Positions 19,862 through 28,151 are shown, counted from the first letter of the stretch. The stretch is DNA of 64,000 bases from Rhodococcus sp. G-MC3 (GCF_030063335.1 NZ_JASISW010000005.1:124001-188000); one strand, 5' to 3'. The notes: a model not told the origin generated them from the sequence alone. Made by a program: numbers and translations.

Positions 19862-19903
19862 GTATGTCTCTTTCCGTGGTCGTTGTCCTGCACGTGGGCG
19901 GCC

Positions 19904-21034
19904 TCAGTACGACCGCTGTGTCGCCGCTATCGCCATGTCACAAAGTTGCCGAGCGGCCGCGGGCGCAGTGGTGCTGGTCCGCAGCGTCGACAACGCACGT
20001 TCGGTGAGCGCGGAGATACGGCGCTCAACGTCGTCCACCGCTCCGAGGTCGGTCAGAATGGTCCGAACGTCGGCGATGTCGTAGTCGGAAAGGTCCGCAG
20101 CGCCCAAACTCGTACGCAGTACAGCGGCAGCGGCAGTATCGCCCCGATCGGCCGATTCCAATCCAACCGCCATCAGGACGGTTCTCTTGCCCTCACGGAT
20201 GTCGTCCCCCGACGGTTTGCCGGTTACTGCAGGGTCTCCGAAAACGCCGAGCAAGTCGTCGCGGAGCTGGAACGCAAGTCCGATATCGGTGCCGAACGAA
20301 CGGTATGCGGAGATCAGTTCGGGTGAGGCGTCCGCGAGGACGCCGCCGAGGTGCAGTGGGCGTTCCACCGTGTAAGCGGCTGTCTTGTAGCGGTTGACGC
20401 GCATCGCTGCGTCGACGGATTCGTCGAGACCTGCTTCGGCTTCGATGTCGAGCAGCTGTCCTCCCAGCACTTCGGTTCTCATTGCCGCCCACACCGGCGA
20501 AACCCTGGTCGCTGCCGCGGAATCGACGCCGGACTCGCGCAACATGTCGTCCGCCCAGCACAACGCCAGATCGCCCAGCAGGATCGCAGCGGACTCGCCG
20601 AACCGCGCGGAGGATCCGGACCAGCCGGCGGCACGGTGGCGAGAGGCGAAACCGACGTGCAGGGTCGGGAATCCTCGCCGAGTGACTGATGCGTCGATGA
20701 TGTCGTCGTGAATGAGTGCACATGCCTGCACCAATTCGAGGGATGCACACGCTCGCACCGTCGCGACCGCGCGATCGCCGGTCGCGTCGCCGCCAGCGCC
20801 GAGCCAGGCGCTCCATGCGAACGCAGGTCGGATTCGTTTACCACCGCGAAGAACGAACTCTGCGAGGTCCTGCACAGCGGATTCGTACCCGCCGCCGATG
20901 GCAGCTACTTGCTCGCTGCGTGTCGAGAAGAACTCGCGAAGGGCCGTTTCGACGAGAACTCGCGGGCTCGACTCGCCTCGGAGTAAGGCGGTACCGAGGT
21001 CCAGACCCGGTGTGGCAGCGTCGTCGATATTCAT
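19904..21034 (-). CDS. crtE: Geranylgeranyl diphosphate synthase (CrtE / IdsA2-like)
   Basis: 376 residues from ATG 21034 (MNIDDAATPGLD). A trans-prenyltransferase: GGKRIRPAFAW binds IPP, LIHDDIIDAS is the first Asp-rich motif, and FQLRDDLLGVFGDP the second. It provides C20 diphosphate for CrtB. In M. tuberculosis the orthologous slot holds idsA2 (Rv2173), so this gene probably kept its place while carotenoid genes around it were lost there. An 18-bp tandem repeat covers the start codon; a longer reading from upstream would translate it as LSGKPILSGKP, which is unlikely to be real. Confidence 0.9.
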   Translation of the reverse strand: MNIDDAATPGLDLGTALLRGESSPRVLVETALREFFSTRSEQVAAIGGGYESAVQDLAEFVLRGGKRIRPAFAWSAWLGAGGDATGDRAVATVRACASLELVQACALIHDDIIDASVTRRGFPTLHVGFASRHRAAGWSGSSARFGESAAILLGDLALCWADDMLRESGVDSAAATRVSPVWAAMRTEVLGGQLLDIEAEAGLDESVDAAMRVNRYKTAAYTVERPLHLGGVLADASPELISAYRSFGTDIGLAFQLRDDLLGVFGDPAVTGKPSGDDIREGKRTVLMAVGLESADRGDTAAAAVLRTSLGAADLSDYDIADVRTILTDLGAVDDVERRISALTERALSTLRTSTTAPAAARQLCDMAIAATQRSY

Positions 21035-21068
21035 CGGTTTCCCGGACAGGATCGGTTTCCCGGACAGT
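21033..21068. repeat. 18-bp tandem duplication over the crtE start
   Basis: ATCGGTTTCCCGGACAGG at 21033-21050 is repeated at 21051-21068 with one change. On the crtE strand each copy carries GGGAAACCGAT, and the copy nearer the gene supplies the first two bases of the ATG. Confidence 0.85.
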
Positions 21069-21180
21069 GGGTCCTCCAGTCGAGCGTGAAGTGTCTGTTG
21101 CAGCGATGCCAACAGTAGCGCTCGACACGCGGCTTGCTGTGTCGTGCGAGGCTGCCGTCGACCGCGCCGCTGCACGAAAC

Positions 21181-21186
21181 TATGAT
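21181..21186 (+). promoter_or_regulatory. -10 box (TATGAT) for leaderless metF
   Basis: TATGAT, one base from the TATAAT consensus, is followed by 6 bases and GTG 21193. No ribosome binding site is present, which supports a leaderless start. Confidence 0.55.
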
Positions 21187-21192
21187 GGCGCA

Positions 21193-22161
21193 GTGACATC
21201 TGATGCCGTCAGGGGGCGGTCGAGTGCCGGGTGGGTGACTCGCACCCCATCGATAGTCGATCGACTGCGTACCGACGAGTCCTCGAAAATTCCGTTCTCG
21301 GTCGAGTTTTCACCGCCGCGGGACGAGGCAGGGGAGGCCCGACTGTGGCGAGCAGTGCGTGAATTCGAGCAGATGCAGCCTGCCTTCGTGTCCATGACCT
21401 ACGGCGCCGGGGGCTCGACTCGCGACCGTACGGTCCGAGTTACCGGCCAGATCGCCGAGGAGACGACCCTCCTTCCGGTCGCCCACCTCACTGCGGTCTC
21501 GCACAGCATCGACGAACTCCGCTCGATGGTCGGCTCGTATGCCGACAGGGGAATTTCGAACATCCTCGTTCTTCGCGGCGACCCTCCCGGTGATCCGCTG
21601 GGCGACTGGGAGAAGCACCCTCAGGGTGTCGAGTATGCGCAGGAGCTTGTCGAGCTCGTCCGTGAACTCGGTGATTTCCACGTCGGTGTCGCATCGTTCC
21701 CGGAAGGTCACTACCGGGCCGCCGATCTCGAACAGGACACCCGGGTTCTGGTGGACAAGCTTCGTGCAGGCGCCGAGTACTCGATCACCCAGATGTTCTT
21801 CGACGTCGACGACTACCTCCGATTGCGTGACCGCGTTGTGGCCTGCGATCAGGAGCAGGGAAACAAGCCGATCATTCCGGAGATCATGCCGATCACTTCG
21901 CTTCGAACGGTTAGGCGAGCGCTCGCCCTGTCCGGATCGGCGATGCCGTCCAGCATCGATGACCGCTTCACCAAGGCCGCGGGGGCTGGCCCAGAGGAGG
22001 ACCGAGCAGCTGTCCGCGAAGTCGGAATCGAATTGGCGACGACGATCGGCGAGCGCCTGATAGCCGAAGGCGTGCCGGCGCTGCACTTCATCACGTTGAA
22101 TTTCGCACGCGCTACCAGGGAAGTTCTCACCAACCTCGGTCTTGCCGTCGCGAGGGTCTAG
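21193..22161 (+). CDS. metF: Methylenetetrahydrofolate reductase MetF
   Basis: 322-residue TIM-barrel flavoprotein that reduces 5,10-methylenetetrahydrofolate to the 5-methyl form for methionine synthesis. FSVEFSPPRDEAGE holds the catalytic Glu. MTYGAGGSTRDRT, ILVLRGDPPGD and the Q-M-F-F-D block (ITQMFFDVDDY) are family motifs for folate and FAD binding. The open frame extends far upstream on shadow sequence, but TATGAT placed 6 bases before GTG 21193 decides the start. It lies where mycobacteria have Rv2172c, divergent from crtE, and overlaps the convergent GT2 gene by 4 bp. Confidence 0.9.
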   Translation: MTSDAVRGRSSAGWVTRTPSIVDRLRTDESSKIPFSVEFSPPRDEAGEARLWRAVREFEQMQPAFVSMTYGAGGSTRDRTVRVTGQIAEETTLLPVAHLTAVSHSIDELRSMVGSYADRGISNILVLRGDPPGDPLGDWEKHPQGVEYAQELVELVRELGDFHVGVASFPEGHYRAADLEQDTRVLVDKLRAGAEYSITQMFFDVDDYLRLRDRVVACDQEQGNKPIIPEIMPITSLRTVRRALALSGSAMPSSIDDRFTKAAGAGPEEDRAAVREVGIELATTIGERLIAEGVPALHFITLNFARATREVLTNLGLAVARV

Positions 22162-23315
22162 ATCGGCCTGTTCTTCCAAGTACTGACCCCGCGTCGGTGG
22201 CGGCGAACCGATTCGAGGGTCAGAGCCAGATATACCAAAACAGAGATCGGGTGCGCGGCCGAGCCGGCCGCGCTGCGAATCGAGCCGACCCCACGACCCG
22301 ACTCGGTCCGAGCGCACAACATTCGTGCGGTCACTGCGGCGGCATAGCCGATGCATCCGTACCTCTGGGTCACACCCGTTGAGAACACAGCCGCGACCGG
22401 CGGCAGGACATAGACCAATGCCAACGCGCTGGAAACCGACAGCGAACCGGGTGCTCCGCCGAACGCAGTCCACAGCCATCGTGTGTACCCGTCGCGGAGC
22501 GACGGCCAATCGTCGTACATGCGGCAGCGAACCAGTCCGGCCCCGGAGACCAGCACGGTCCGCCGGCCGTGGCGTCGAAGAGCTCGAGCGATGTCCAAGT
22601 CCTCGGTCAGGCTTCCGGCAACGGAGGCGTGACCGCCGATCTCGCGGTAAGCGTGTGCGTCGAACATCATGAATTGACCGCACGAGACCACCGTCGACGG
22701 CCGTGTCGAACGGTTCGCAAGGCGGATTGGAAGTGTTGTCATCCAAGAGAATCCGAGAAGGGGCTGAATCAACTGTTCGGCCGCGCCCACGGCGATCTGC
22801 TCGGGCCAAGGGCAGAGCAACGCCGCATTCATCGATGCCATAGCGGTTGCTGCCGAGGCCAGTGCCGCTGGGGCAAGTCGAACGTCTGCATCCACGAACA
22901 CGATCAGATCCGCGTCGTATGCCAATGCCCGCTCGGCCAGTCGGTGACATGCAGCAGCTTTACCGGTCCACCCCTCCGGTGGGTCGGAGCGGTTCCGTTC
23001 GACAAGAAATCTTGGGTCCGACGAAGTGGCCCGTCGAGCTATTTCGAATGTGTCGTCCGACGAATCGTCGTCCAGCACCACCACGCGGAGGCTCGGGCAG
23101 TGCGTTTGAGCATTGAGGTCGGCCAGTAATGCCGGTAGGCGAAAGGCTTCGTCTCGTGCCGGGATGCACACCACCACCGAATCGGTGAGCTCCGACTGCG
23201 GACGTGCAGGTCGGGGGAGCCTGACCGCGTTCGTCAGCGACACCAGCGCTGCCACCATGGACAGCGCAGCTCCCGATGCCGTCGCGGCACGGAGTAATCC
23301 GGAAGGACCGCTCAC
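22158..23315 (-). CDS. GT2 glycosyltransferase of the carotenoid cluster
   Basis: 385 residues from GTG 23315, which overlaps the lppM stop as GTGA. An N-terminal membrane segment precedes a GT-A domain: VVVCIPARDEAFRLP, VVLDDDSSDDT, VFVDADVRLAP (DXD-type metal site) and SLTEDLDIARALRRHG. Hydrophobic segments at the C-terminus anchor it. It is in one coupled unit with crtO and cruF. CruG-type enzymes of this family glycosylate the 2' or 1' hydroxyl made by CruF, so it probably attaches the sugar of a carotenoid glycoside. The sugar and position are inferred. Confidence 0.75.
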   Translation of the reverse strand: MSGPSGLLRAATASGAALSMVAALVSLTNAVRLPRPARPQSELTDSVVVCIPARDEAFRLPALLADLNAQTHCPSLRVVVLDDDSSDDTFEIARRATSSDPRFLVERNRSDPPEGWTGKAAACHRLAERALAYDADLIVFVDADVRLAPAALASAATAMASMNAALLCPWPEQIAVGAAEQLIQPLLGFSWMTTLPIRLANRSTRPSTVVSCGQFMMFDAHAYREIGGHASVAGSLTEDLDIARALRRHGRRTVLVSGAGLVRCRMYDDWPSLRDGYTRWLWTAFGGAPGSLSVSSALALVYVLPPVAAVFSTGVTQRYGCIGYAAAVTARMLCARTESGRGVGSIRSAAGSAAHPISVLVYLALTLESVRRHRRGVSTWKNRPI

Positions 23316-24037
23316 GCAGATGAATCGTTGCCGACGCTCGTCACCGCTCGTTCACGACGCCGAATCGGTGGGTTGCGCCCGACCCATGCCATCGCACCGA
23401 TGATTGCGGCCACTCCGACAGTGACACCGCCGACGATGCCGGCCCATCCTGCGAAGCTGCGCGTGTTGGGATCCGGGTAGTTGACCTCAGCTCTCATGGT
23501 GGTGACTTCACCCGCGGGCAACTTCCAAGTGATGATGTTGTCGCCGTCGCGGGTTCCGTTGGTGGTACCGATACGGGCGGGGAACGCGATGGTGAACTGA
23601 ACGTCGGTGCCTTGCACCGGCACGGTCTGCAGGTCGGCCTTGCCATCGAGTATCACGGTGTCACCTGAGCGTTTCAGAGCCAATTGATAACTACCGGTGG
23701 CTTGTTCTGACATCGAGCCCAAGGTCTGAACGTCACCGAACGAGAGGTCGCTGAAACGGGCCTCCGACCCGACATAGCCGTCCTGCTTGTATTCCGAGAT
23801 GCGAATTTTGTTTGCCAGAGAGGACGGGGCAGTCAGGGTGGGGCCGGTGTCGACGTCGGATGTCGGAATAGTGGCTGCCACGATCTGGCCCGACACTCGA
23901 TCATCGGCCGACACCCCTATCGACACCTGCGCTCGCAAGCATCCGGTCAGCAGAGGCGCCACCAAGAGTGCCAATCCGAGCGCGAACAGAACTCGGCGAC
24001 GGTTACGGGATCTGCCTTCACGAAATGTCGACTGCAC
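23312..24037 (-). CDS. lppM: LppM-like lipoprotein
   Basis: 241 residues from GTG 24037. The signal peptide ends at a clear lipobox (LLTGC), the mature part is a beta-rich domain of about 160 residues, and a C-terminal transmembrane helix (WAGIVGGVTVGVAAIIGAMAW) is followed by an Arg-rich tail. This layout matches mycobacterial LppM (Rv2171), linked to lipoglycan balance and phagosome trafficking. It sits between cruF and the GT2 gene, and its stop overlaps the GT2 start. The start is uncertain: no strong ribosome binding site is visible. Confidence 0.82.
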   Translation of the reverse strand: MQSTFREGRSRNRRRVLFALGLALLVAPLLTGCLRAQVSIGVSADDRVSGQIVAATIPTSDVDTGPTLTAPSSLANKIRISEYKQDGYVGSEARFSDLSFGDVQTLGSMSEQATGSYQLALKRSGDTVILDGKADLQTVPVQGTDVQFTIAFPARIGTTNGTRDGDNIITWKLPAGEVTTMRAEVNYPDPNTRSFAGWAGIVGGVTVGVAAIIGAMAWVGRNPPIRRRERAVTSVGNDSSA

Positions 24038-24072
24038 AGCGATATCGTGCCAGACGGAGCGCGGTTGTGGCG

Positions 24073-24903
24073 TCAGGGTGTGGTCCGCAGCCTGCGAGGT
24101 GTCGCGTAGGTACGGCCAGACCGTGCGACCAAGGCTCGTGCCAGCGGGACTCCGACGACGCCCATCGCAGCAAAACCGTATACCGCAGAAAAGCGCAGTT
24201 CCTGGCCGTCGAGCAGAACGGCATGTGCCACAGCGGAACCGAGCCACGTCCACATGAACATGACGAGGGGAGCAGCATCGGCCCTTGCCGAATCGTTCGG
24301 TCGAACGCGTCTGCTCGTTCCTTCGACGATTAGCGCCATTACGAGCGCAACGAGGAACCAACCGAGGTAGTTGCTCACGGGAATCGAGGGCACGCCCGGT
24401 AGACCGGGGACGGATGACGTCCAAGTCCATTGCGCATCGGTGACCATCTGGTTGTCCAGGTAGAAATCCCACCCCACCATGCCGACAGCAGTGACAACGA
24501 TGCGGTGCGCTGATGCCCGATATCGGGGTATCGCAGTGGATTCGAGAACGAAGGTGACTGCGCACCAGATGGGATAGAAACCCGCTGTCCAAGCCAGTGG
24601 TACCACGGCGGGGACGCCGAAGATGTCCGGCCCCAGCCGATTCACGGCGTAGTAGTAACTACCGAACGGGAAACCTGTGGCAGTGCCGACCATCTCGGCT
24701 ACGAGCCCCAGACCAGCGGTTCCGAGGAACAGGGTCAGTGCCCACCTCGGTCCGCGGGATGCCGCGGCATGCGTCATGGCCGCAGCCGCGAGCAACACGA
24801 CCACCGCAACCGTTACCGAGTCGCGAACCGATCCGGTCACGAGCGGGTACACGATCTGAGCACCGATCGCGCAGGAAACCAGCGCCCAGACGACGCGGTT
24901 CAT
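24073..24903 (-). CDS. cruF: Carotenoid 1',2'-hydratase-like membrane protein (CruF family)
   Basis: 276 residues from ATG 24903, overlapping the crtO stop as ATGA. It is a polytopic membrane protein of the DUF422/CruF family, with GFPFGSYYYAVNRLGP, PLAWTAGFYPIWCAV and GWDFYLDNQMV as conserved polar blocks between membrane helices. CruF adds water to the psi end of gamma-carotene or lycopene, giving a 1'-hydroxyl. With CrtO and a GT2 enzyme coupled to it, it fits synthesis of a hydroxylated, glycosylated carotenoid. Substrate is inferred from family and context. Confidence 0.8.
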   Translation of the reverse strand: MNRVVWALVSCAIGAQIVYPLVTGSVRDSVTVAVVVLLAAAAMTHAAASRGPRWALTLFLGTAGLGLVAEMVGTATGFPFGSYYYAVNRLGPDIFGVPAVVPLAWTAGFYPIWCAVTFVLESTAIPRYRASAHRIVVTAVGMVGWDFYLDNQMVTDAQWTWTSSVPGLPGVPSIPVSNYLGWFLVALVMALIVEGTSRRVRPNDSARADAAPLVMFMWTWLGSAVAHAVLLDGQELRFSAVYGFAAMGVVGVPLARALVARSGRTYATPRRLRTTP

Positions 24904-26513
24904 CGGCGTCTTTTGGCTGTCCAGCGGCGGAGTGGCCCCGCTTGTGCGTCGGCCAGTGCGATTCTGGCGGCGCTACGTCCGCTTGCTGCGGAGACGCCCC
25001 CTCCCGGGTGAGTCGATGCGCCGGTCAAGTAGAGGCCTTCGGCCCCTGGGACGCGATGCCGGGCGAGCTGAGGGATCGGACGCCACATCATCATCTGGTC
25101 GAGCGACATCTCTATGTGCATGATGTTGCCTCCGATCATGCCGAGCTCACGCTCGATGTCGACCGGTGATTGCACGTGTCTGTGCAGTATCGATGCACGG
25201 AAGCCCGGTGCGTGTGATTCGAGTTGGTCGATGACGCGATCTGCTTCCAGCTCGGCTAAATCACCGGGACTGGGAACGGTGTCGGATTCTCGCCACCGAC
25301 GTTCTCCGGACAGGGCATACGGATGCCACTGGGACCACAGCGATATCTGGTGCTCTCCCGGAGGTGCCACCGATGGATCGATCGCGGTGAACGACATCCC
25401 GAGGACTGCTGGGCTCGCGGGAAGCTCCCCGGCCATGGCGCATCCGTGAGCGAGGCGGAGGTGGCTTCTGTCGCGAACGAGCAGTTGAAGCCCGGAAGTC
25501 GCATCGGTGGGAGACGCTGCGCTCGTGTACCGGGGGAGCGCAGTGGTGGCCAGTCGGACTGCCATACCGATTCCTGGCCCGACCCGGATCCCTCTGCGCC
25601 ACGACTCGATACGGGTCCGGTCGTATCCTCCTGCAGCCAGAAGGTCGAGGGTGGTGAGAATGTGGCATCCCGCGATGACCATCCGGCTGGTGATTGTCCG
25701 GCCGGACTCTGTCATCGTGGTCCAGTGGTCGCCGCGGCGCGCCAATGCGGCGACCGGCTCGCCGAGAGAGACGACACCGCCGGTGGATTGCAGCCGCGAG
25801 ACGAGAGCTTCGGTGAGTGCGCCGCTACCTCCGATGGCCCTCCCAGGGGGAAGCGTGTGCATCAACGCCGCGAAGCCGACCATGGGAGCCGTGCCAGGCT
25901 CGGACATCGGAGGTCCGGACTGAGCACCGAACCAAGCAAGGGCAGCTTTCAGGCGTTCGGAAGAGAATGTCTCGTCCAGCAACGCATCGCCGGTGGTGAT
26001 GAATTCTCTCGACAATGCACTGCCGCCGTCGGGGGCTTCGAGACCCCAGAACGAGCGAAGCAACGACATCCCGGTCGGTGCGGAGGAGAAAGCGCGCATA
26101 GTACGAGCGCTGCGTGGTCCCCACACGTCGACAAACCGTCGGTATGCGCTGGCATCTGCCGATCCACATGCTCGCGCAATAGACTCGCACGTACGCTCCA
26201 GATCGCGGTGAAACACCAGGGCGGGTTCGTCGGTACCCGGTGCGCCGGGAGCAAAGGCCCATGGATCGCATTCGGCGTAGCGCAAGCCATGGTCGGCGAG
26301 ACCCAACTCTTCGATTACGCCCGTGTGCCTGACCATGATGTGCGCCGACGATCCTCGATCCACGTGGTGCCCTGGAAAACGTTCGACCGAGGAGACACCG
26401 CCCCCGGCAATGAAGTCCTTCTCGAGGACTTCGACCGAGAGGCCTGCGTCGGACAGGTAGCAGGCCGAGGTCAGAGCATTGTGGCCGGAGCCAACCACCA
26501 CAGCATCGATCAC
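24900..26513 (-). CDS. crtO: Carotenoid ketolase CrtO
   Basis: 537 residues from GTG 26513; GGAGGGAGG lies 6 bases upstream. ATG 26534 would add seven residues but has no binding site. The FAD site is DAVVVGSGHNALTSACYL with VLEKDFIAGGGVSSVERFPG next; RGSSAHIM, AWFGAQSGPPMSEPGTAPMV and YLTGASTHPGGGVS are shared with Rhodococcus CrtO. CrtO is a desaturase-like enzyme that introduces the 4-keto group on the beta ring. It is the first gene of the coupled crtO-cruF unit. A 31-bp tandem repeat lies directly upstream. Confidence 0.9.
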   Translation of the reverse strand: MIDAVVVGSGHNALTSACYLSDAGLSVEVLEKDFIAGGGVSSVERFPGHHVDRGSSAHIMVRHTGVIEELGLADHGLRYAECDPWAFAPGAPGTDEPALVFHRDLERTCESIARACGSADASAYRRFVDVWGPRSARTMRAFSSAPTGMSLLRSFWGLEAPDGGSALSREFITTGDALLDETFSSERLKAALAWFGAQSGPPMSEPGTAPMVGFAALMHTLPPGRAIGGSGALTEALVSRLQSTGGVVSLGEPVAALARRGDHWTTMTESGRTITSRMVIAGCHILTTLDLLAAGGYDRTRIESWRRGIRVGPGIGMAVRLATTALPRYTSAASPTDATSGLQLLVRDRSHLRLAHGCAMAGELPASPAVLGMSFTAIDPSVAPPGEHQISLWSQWHPYALSGERRWRESDTVPSPGDLAELEADRVIDQLESHAPGFRASILHRHVQSPVDIERELGMIGGNIMHIEMSLDQMMMWRPIPQLARHRVPGAEGLYLTGASTHPGGGVSAASGRSAARIALADAQAGPLRRWTAKRRR

Positions 26514-26528
26514 CTCACGCCTCCCTCC

Positions 26529-26597
26529 GGTCATTTCGCAGGCTGCACTGCAGGCTTTTGGTCATTCCGCAGGCTGCACTCCAAGGCTATAGGTCAC
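26529..26597. repeat. 31-bp tandem repeat upstream of crtO
   Basis: Copies at 26529-26559 and 26560-26590 differ at a few positions and share GGTCATT and CGCAGGCTGCACT; GGTCAC at 26592 begins a third. On the minus strand each full copy contains ATGACC, so the repeat duplicates a start-like codon out of frame with crtO. Confidence 0.85.
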
Positions 26598-26622
26598 GAG
26601 CGAGGCTGCTGTCGACGGCGAG

Positions 26623-27216
26623 TTATTCGAACGGGAGCGCGTGACCCAGTACGGCGAACGGCCGGCGATCCCCCGCGAACGTGAAGTTGCGCAGCACATC
26701 CTCGAACCCGAGCCGTCGATACAGACGCCACGCTCGATTGCCTTCTTCTGCCACCTCTGGCGTGGACAGCAGAACGTTCCGTTCTTCTCGCCCTTCGAGC
26801 AGTCTTCGTGTCAATGCGCTGCCCAGGCCGTGGCCCTGAGCGCTCGGCGACACATGCAGTTCGGTGAGCTCGAAATAATCGTCGAGAATCGCATCGATGT
26901 ACTCGGTGCTGCTGCCCGATCGACGCAACCCCTCCCGTACCTGCTGGTGCCACCACTGGTGACGGGCGCCGCGATACCCGTAGGCGACAGCGACGAGCGG
27001 AGCTTCCGGGGTGGGCAGCACCGCGCCTACACCGCGCCATCCCGGCCGCAGAACGTGCTCGGACCACATCGGTGCCCGGTGGTACTCGGTTCCCTGTGGG
27101 TACCCCATCGCTTCGACATATATCGACAACGCCTCCGGTAGGCGTCGTCGAATCTCGTGGGCGGACAGATCGACCAGGTAGGGGGTCGGTTCCGCATCGT
27201 TGACGACTGTTCTCAA
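26623..27216 (-). CDS. GNAT-family N-acetyltransferase (Rv2170-like)
   Basis: 197 residues from TTG 27216, with AAGGAAAGG just upstream. The acetyl-CoA site is seen in ELHVSPSAQGHGLGSALTRRLLEG, split here as the beta4 strand and the QGHGLGSA loop; NRAWRLYRRLGFEDV is the C-terminal GNAT motif. It corresponds in place to Rv2170, next to the lppM region and upstream of crtO on the same strand. The substrate is unknown. The LexA box 46 bp upstream might also affect this gene. Confidence 0.82.
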   Translation of the reverse strand: MRTVVNDAEPTPYLVDLSAHEIRRRLPEALSIYVEAMGYPQGTEYHRAPMWSEHVLRPGWRGVGAVLPTPEAPLVAVAYGYRGARHQWWHQQVREGLRRSGSSTEYIDAILDDYFELTELHVSPSAQGHGLGSALTRRLLEGREERNVLLSTPEVAEEGNRAWRLYRRLGFEDVLRNFTFAGDRRPFAVLGHALPFE

Positions 27217-27223
27217 CCTTTCC

Positions 27224-27254
27224 TTGACTACATGTCGGTGTGCACAGCTATATT
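27224..27254 (+). promoter_or_regulatory. Candidate sigma-A promoter for the HEPN gene
   Basis: TTGACT (27224-27229) and TATATT (27249-27254) are separated by 19 bases, or 18 if CTATAT is used. The LexA box begins 8 bases after the -10, so a bound repressor would cover the start point. Confidence 0.55.
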
Positions 27255-27261
27255 GAATATG

Positions 27262-27277
27262 TCGAACGGGTGTTCGA
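27262..27277. promoter_or_regulatory. LexA (SOS) box
   Basis: TCGAACGGGTGTTCGA is a perfect match to the mycobacterial SOS box TCGAAC-N4-GTTCGA. It lies between the GNAT gene (46 bp away) and the HEPN gene (128 bp away), directly after a promoter that points at the HEPN gene. Confidence 0.8.
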
Positions 27278-27287
27278 TGTCGGTGAT

Positions 27288-27365
27288 CCGGCGAAGTCCT
27301 CGAGGGAAGCGAGGCTCGCCGGGTTCCGACCCTAGAGCTTCGTCAAGGTCCGGGCGTGTCGGAAC
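27288..27365 (+). promoter_or_regulatory. Two-hairpin structured leader of the HEPN gene
   Basis: Hairpin 1: CCGGCGA (27288-27294) pairs with TCGCCGG (27316-27322), with an inner CCTCG/CGAGG stem. Hairpin 2: GTTCCGAC (27323-27330) pairs with GTCGGAAC (27358-27365). They are adjacent and lie between the SOS box and the gene. There is no T run, so an untranslated leader structure is more likely than a terminator. Confidence 0.5.
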
Positions 27366-27405
27366 TACGGTCACGAACGGCGAATCGAACGGGAGGTGTT
27401 CGAGT

Positions 27406-27855
27406 ATGGCCACAAAAGTTCTCCGTGCCGATGTACGTCCGCCGGTATCGCCGCGCGCCAGGATTCTTCTCGGCCGGGCGGATGCTCTTCTCTCCGGTGC
27501 GATCGGCGCAGGAAATTCCGTCGATCAGTTTCTGGATTGCTACATCGCGGCGTTGCGCGGGGCCGCGGCAGTCCTCGAAGCGGCGCCCAAATCCACTTCC
27601 CGTGCTCGATCGAGGAGCGCCTGGGTTCTCATGGACAAGGCGGCCCCTGAACTCGGGTTGTGGTCCGAGTACTTTTCGGCATTTTCCGCCACTCGGGCTG
27701 CGTTGCAAGCTGGGGTGTCCAGATCGATCGACGACAGTTCGGCAGACGAGTTCTACCGTCAAGTCGGTCGGTTCCTTCATGTCGTCGAGGATTTCATCGG
27801 GGTGGAATCACGACTCGATCGCGTGGGTATTTCGTCACGTTCCATTTCTGCGTGA
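27406..27855 (+). CDS. SAV_6107-family HEPN domain protein
   Basis: 149 residues from ATG 27406, with GGGAGG 9 bases upstream. The protein is almost all helical: RARILLGRADALLSGA, DQFLDCYIAALRGAAAVLE, and a C-terminal helix with RQVGRFLH, which has an R-x6-H spacing close to the RX4-6H motif of HEPN ribonucleases. I assign the family from this pattern and from its known position before the DUF3040 and mraZ genes in actinobacteria. The frame is open upstream to ATG 27277 and 27259, so a longer form is possible. A LexA box and promoter lie upstream. Activity and partner are unknown. Confidence 0.7.
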   Translation: MATKVLRADVRPPVSPRARILLGRADALLSGAIGAGNSVDQFLDCYIAALRGAAAVLEAAPKSTSRARSRSAWVLMDKAAPELGLWSEYFSAFSATRAALQAGVSRSIDDSSADEFYRQVGRFLHVVEDFIGVESRLDRVGISSRSISA

Positions 27856-28151
27856 GTTCATTTCCTTGTGGTGGAGCGGCCGGAGGCCAGCCGAAAAGTC
27901 GCAGTTCATGACCGTGGTACCCCGCATGAGCGGCCGAGACGCCTCGCGACACGGTCCCTCGGTGACCGACTTCGGTGTCCGGTTCGGACCGCTGCGCTGG
28001 GAAAGTTTGGAATTCTCAGGAACACATCGACCGAGTAGGTGGTAAGCGGGCGATTCTGCTCGTATTATCGGGAGTAGGTAGCCGCCAAGGTCAGCTTCCC
28101 GTCGTTTCGCCACCCGAAATGACCTTCAATATCTGTGCAGGGGGAGGTACC

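Noticed and set aside
21310-22950. A 546-codon minus-strand frame across metF and the GT2 gene
   Set aside because: It overlaps two clear genes, has low-complexity Arg-rich sequence and no family motif; a GC-rich shadow.
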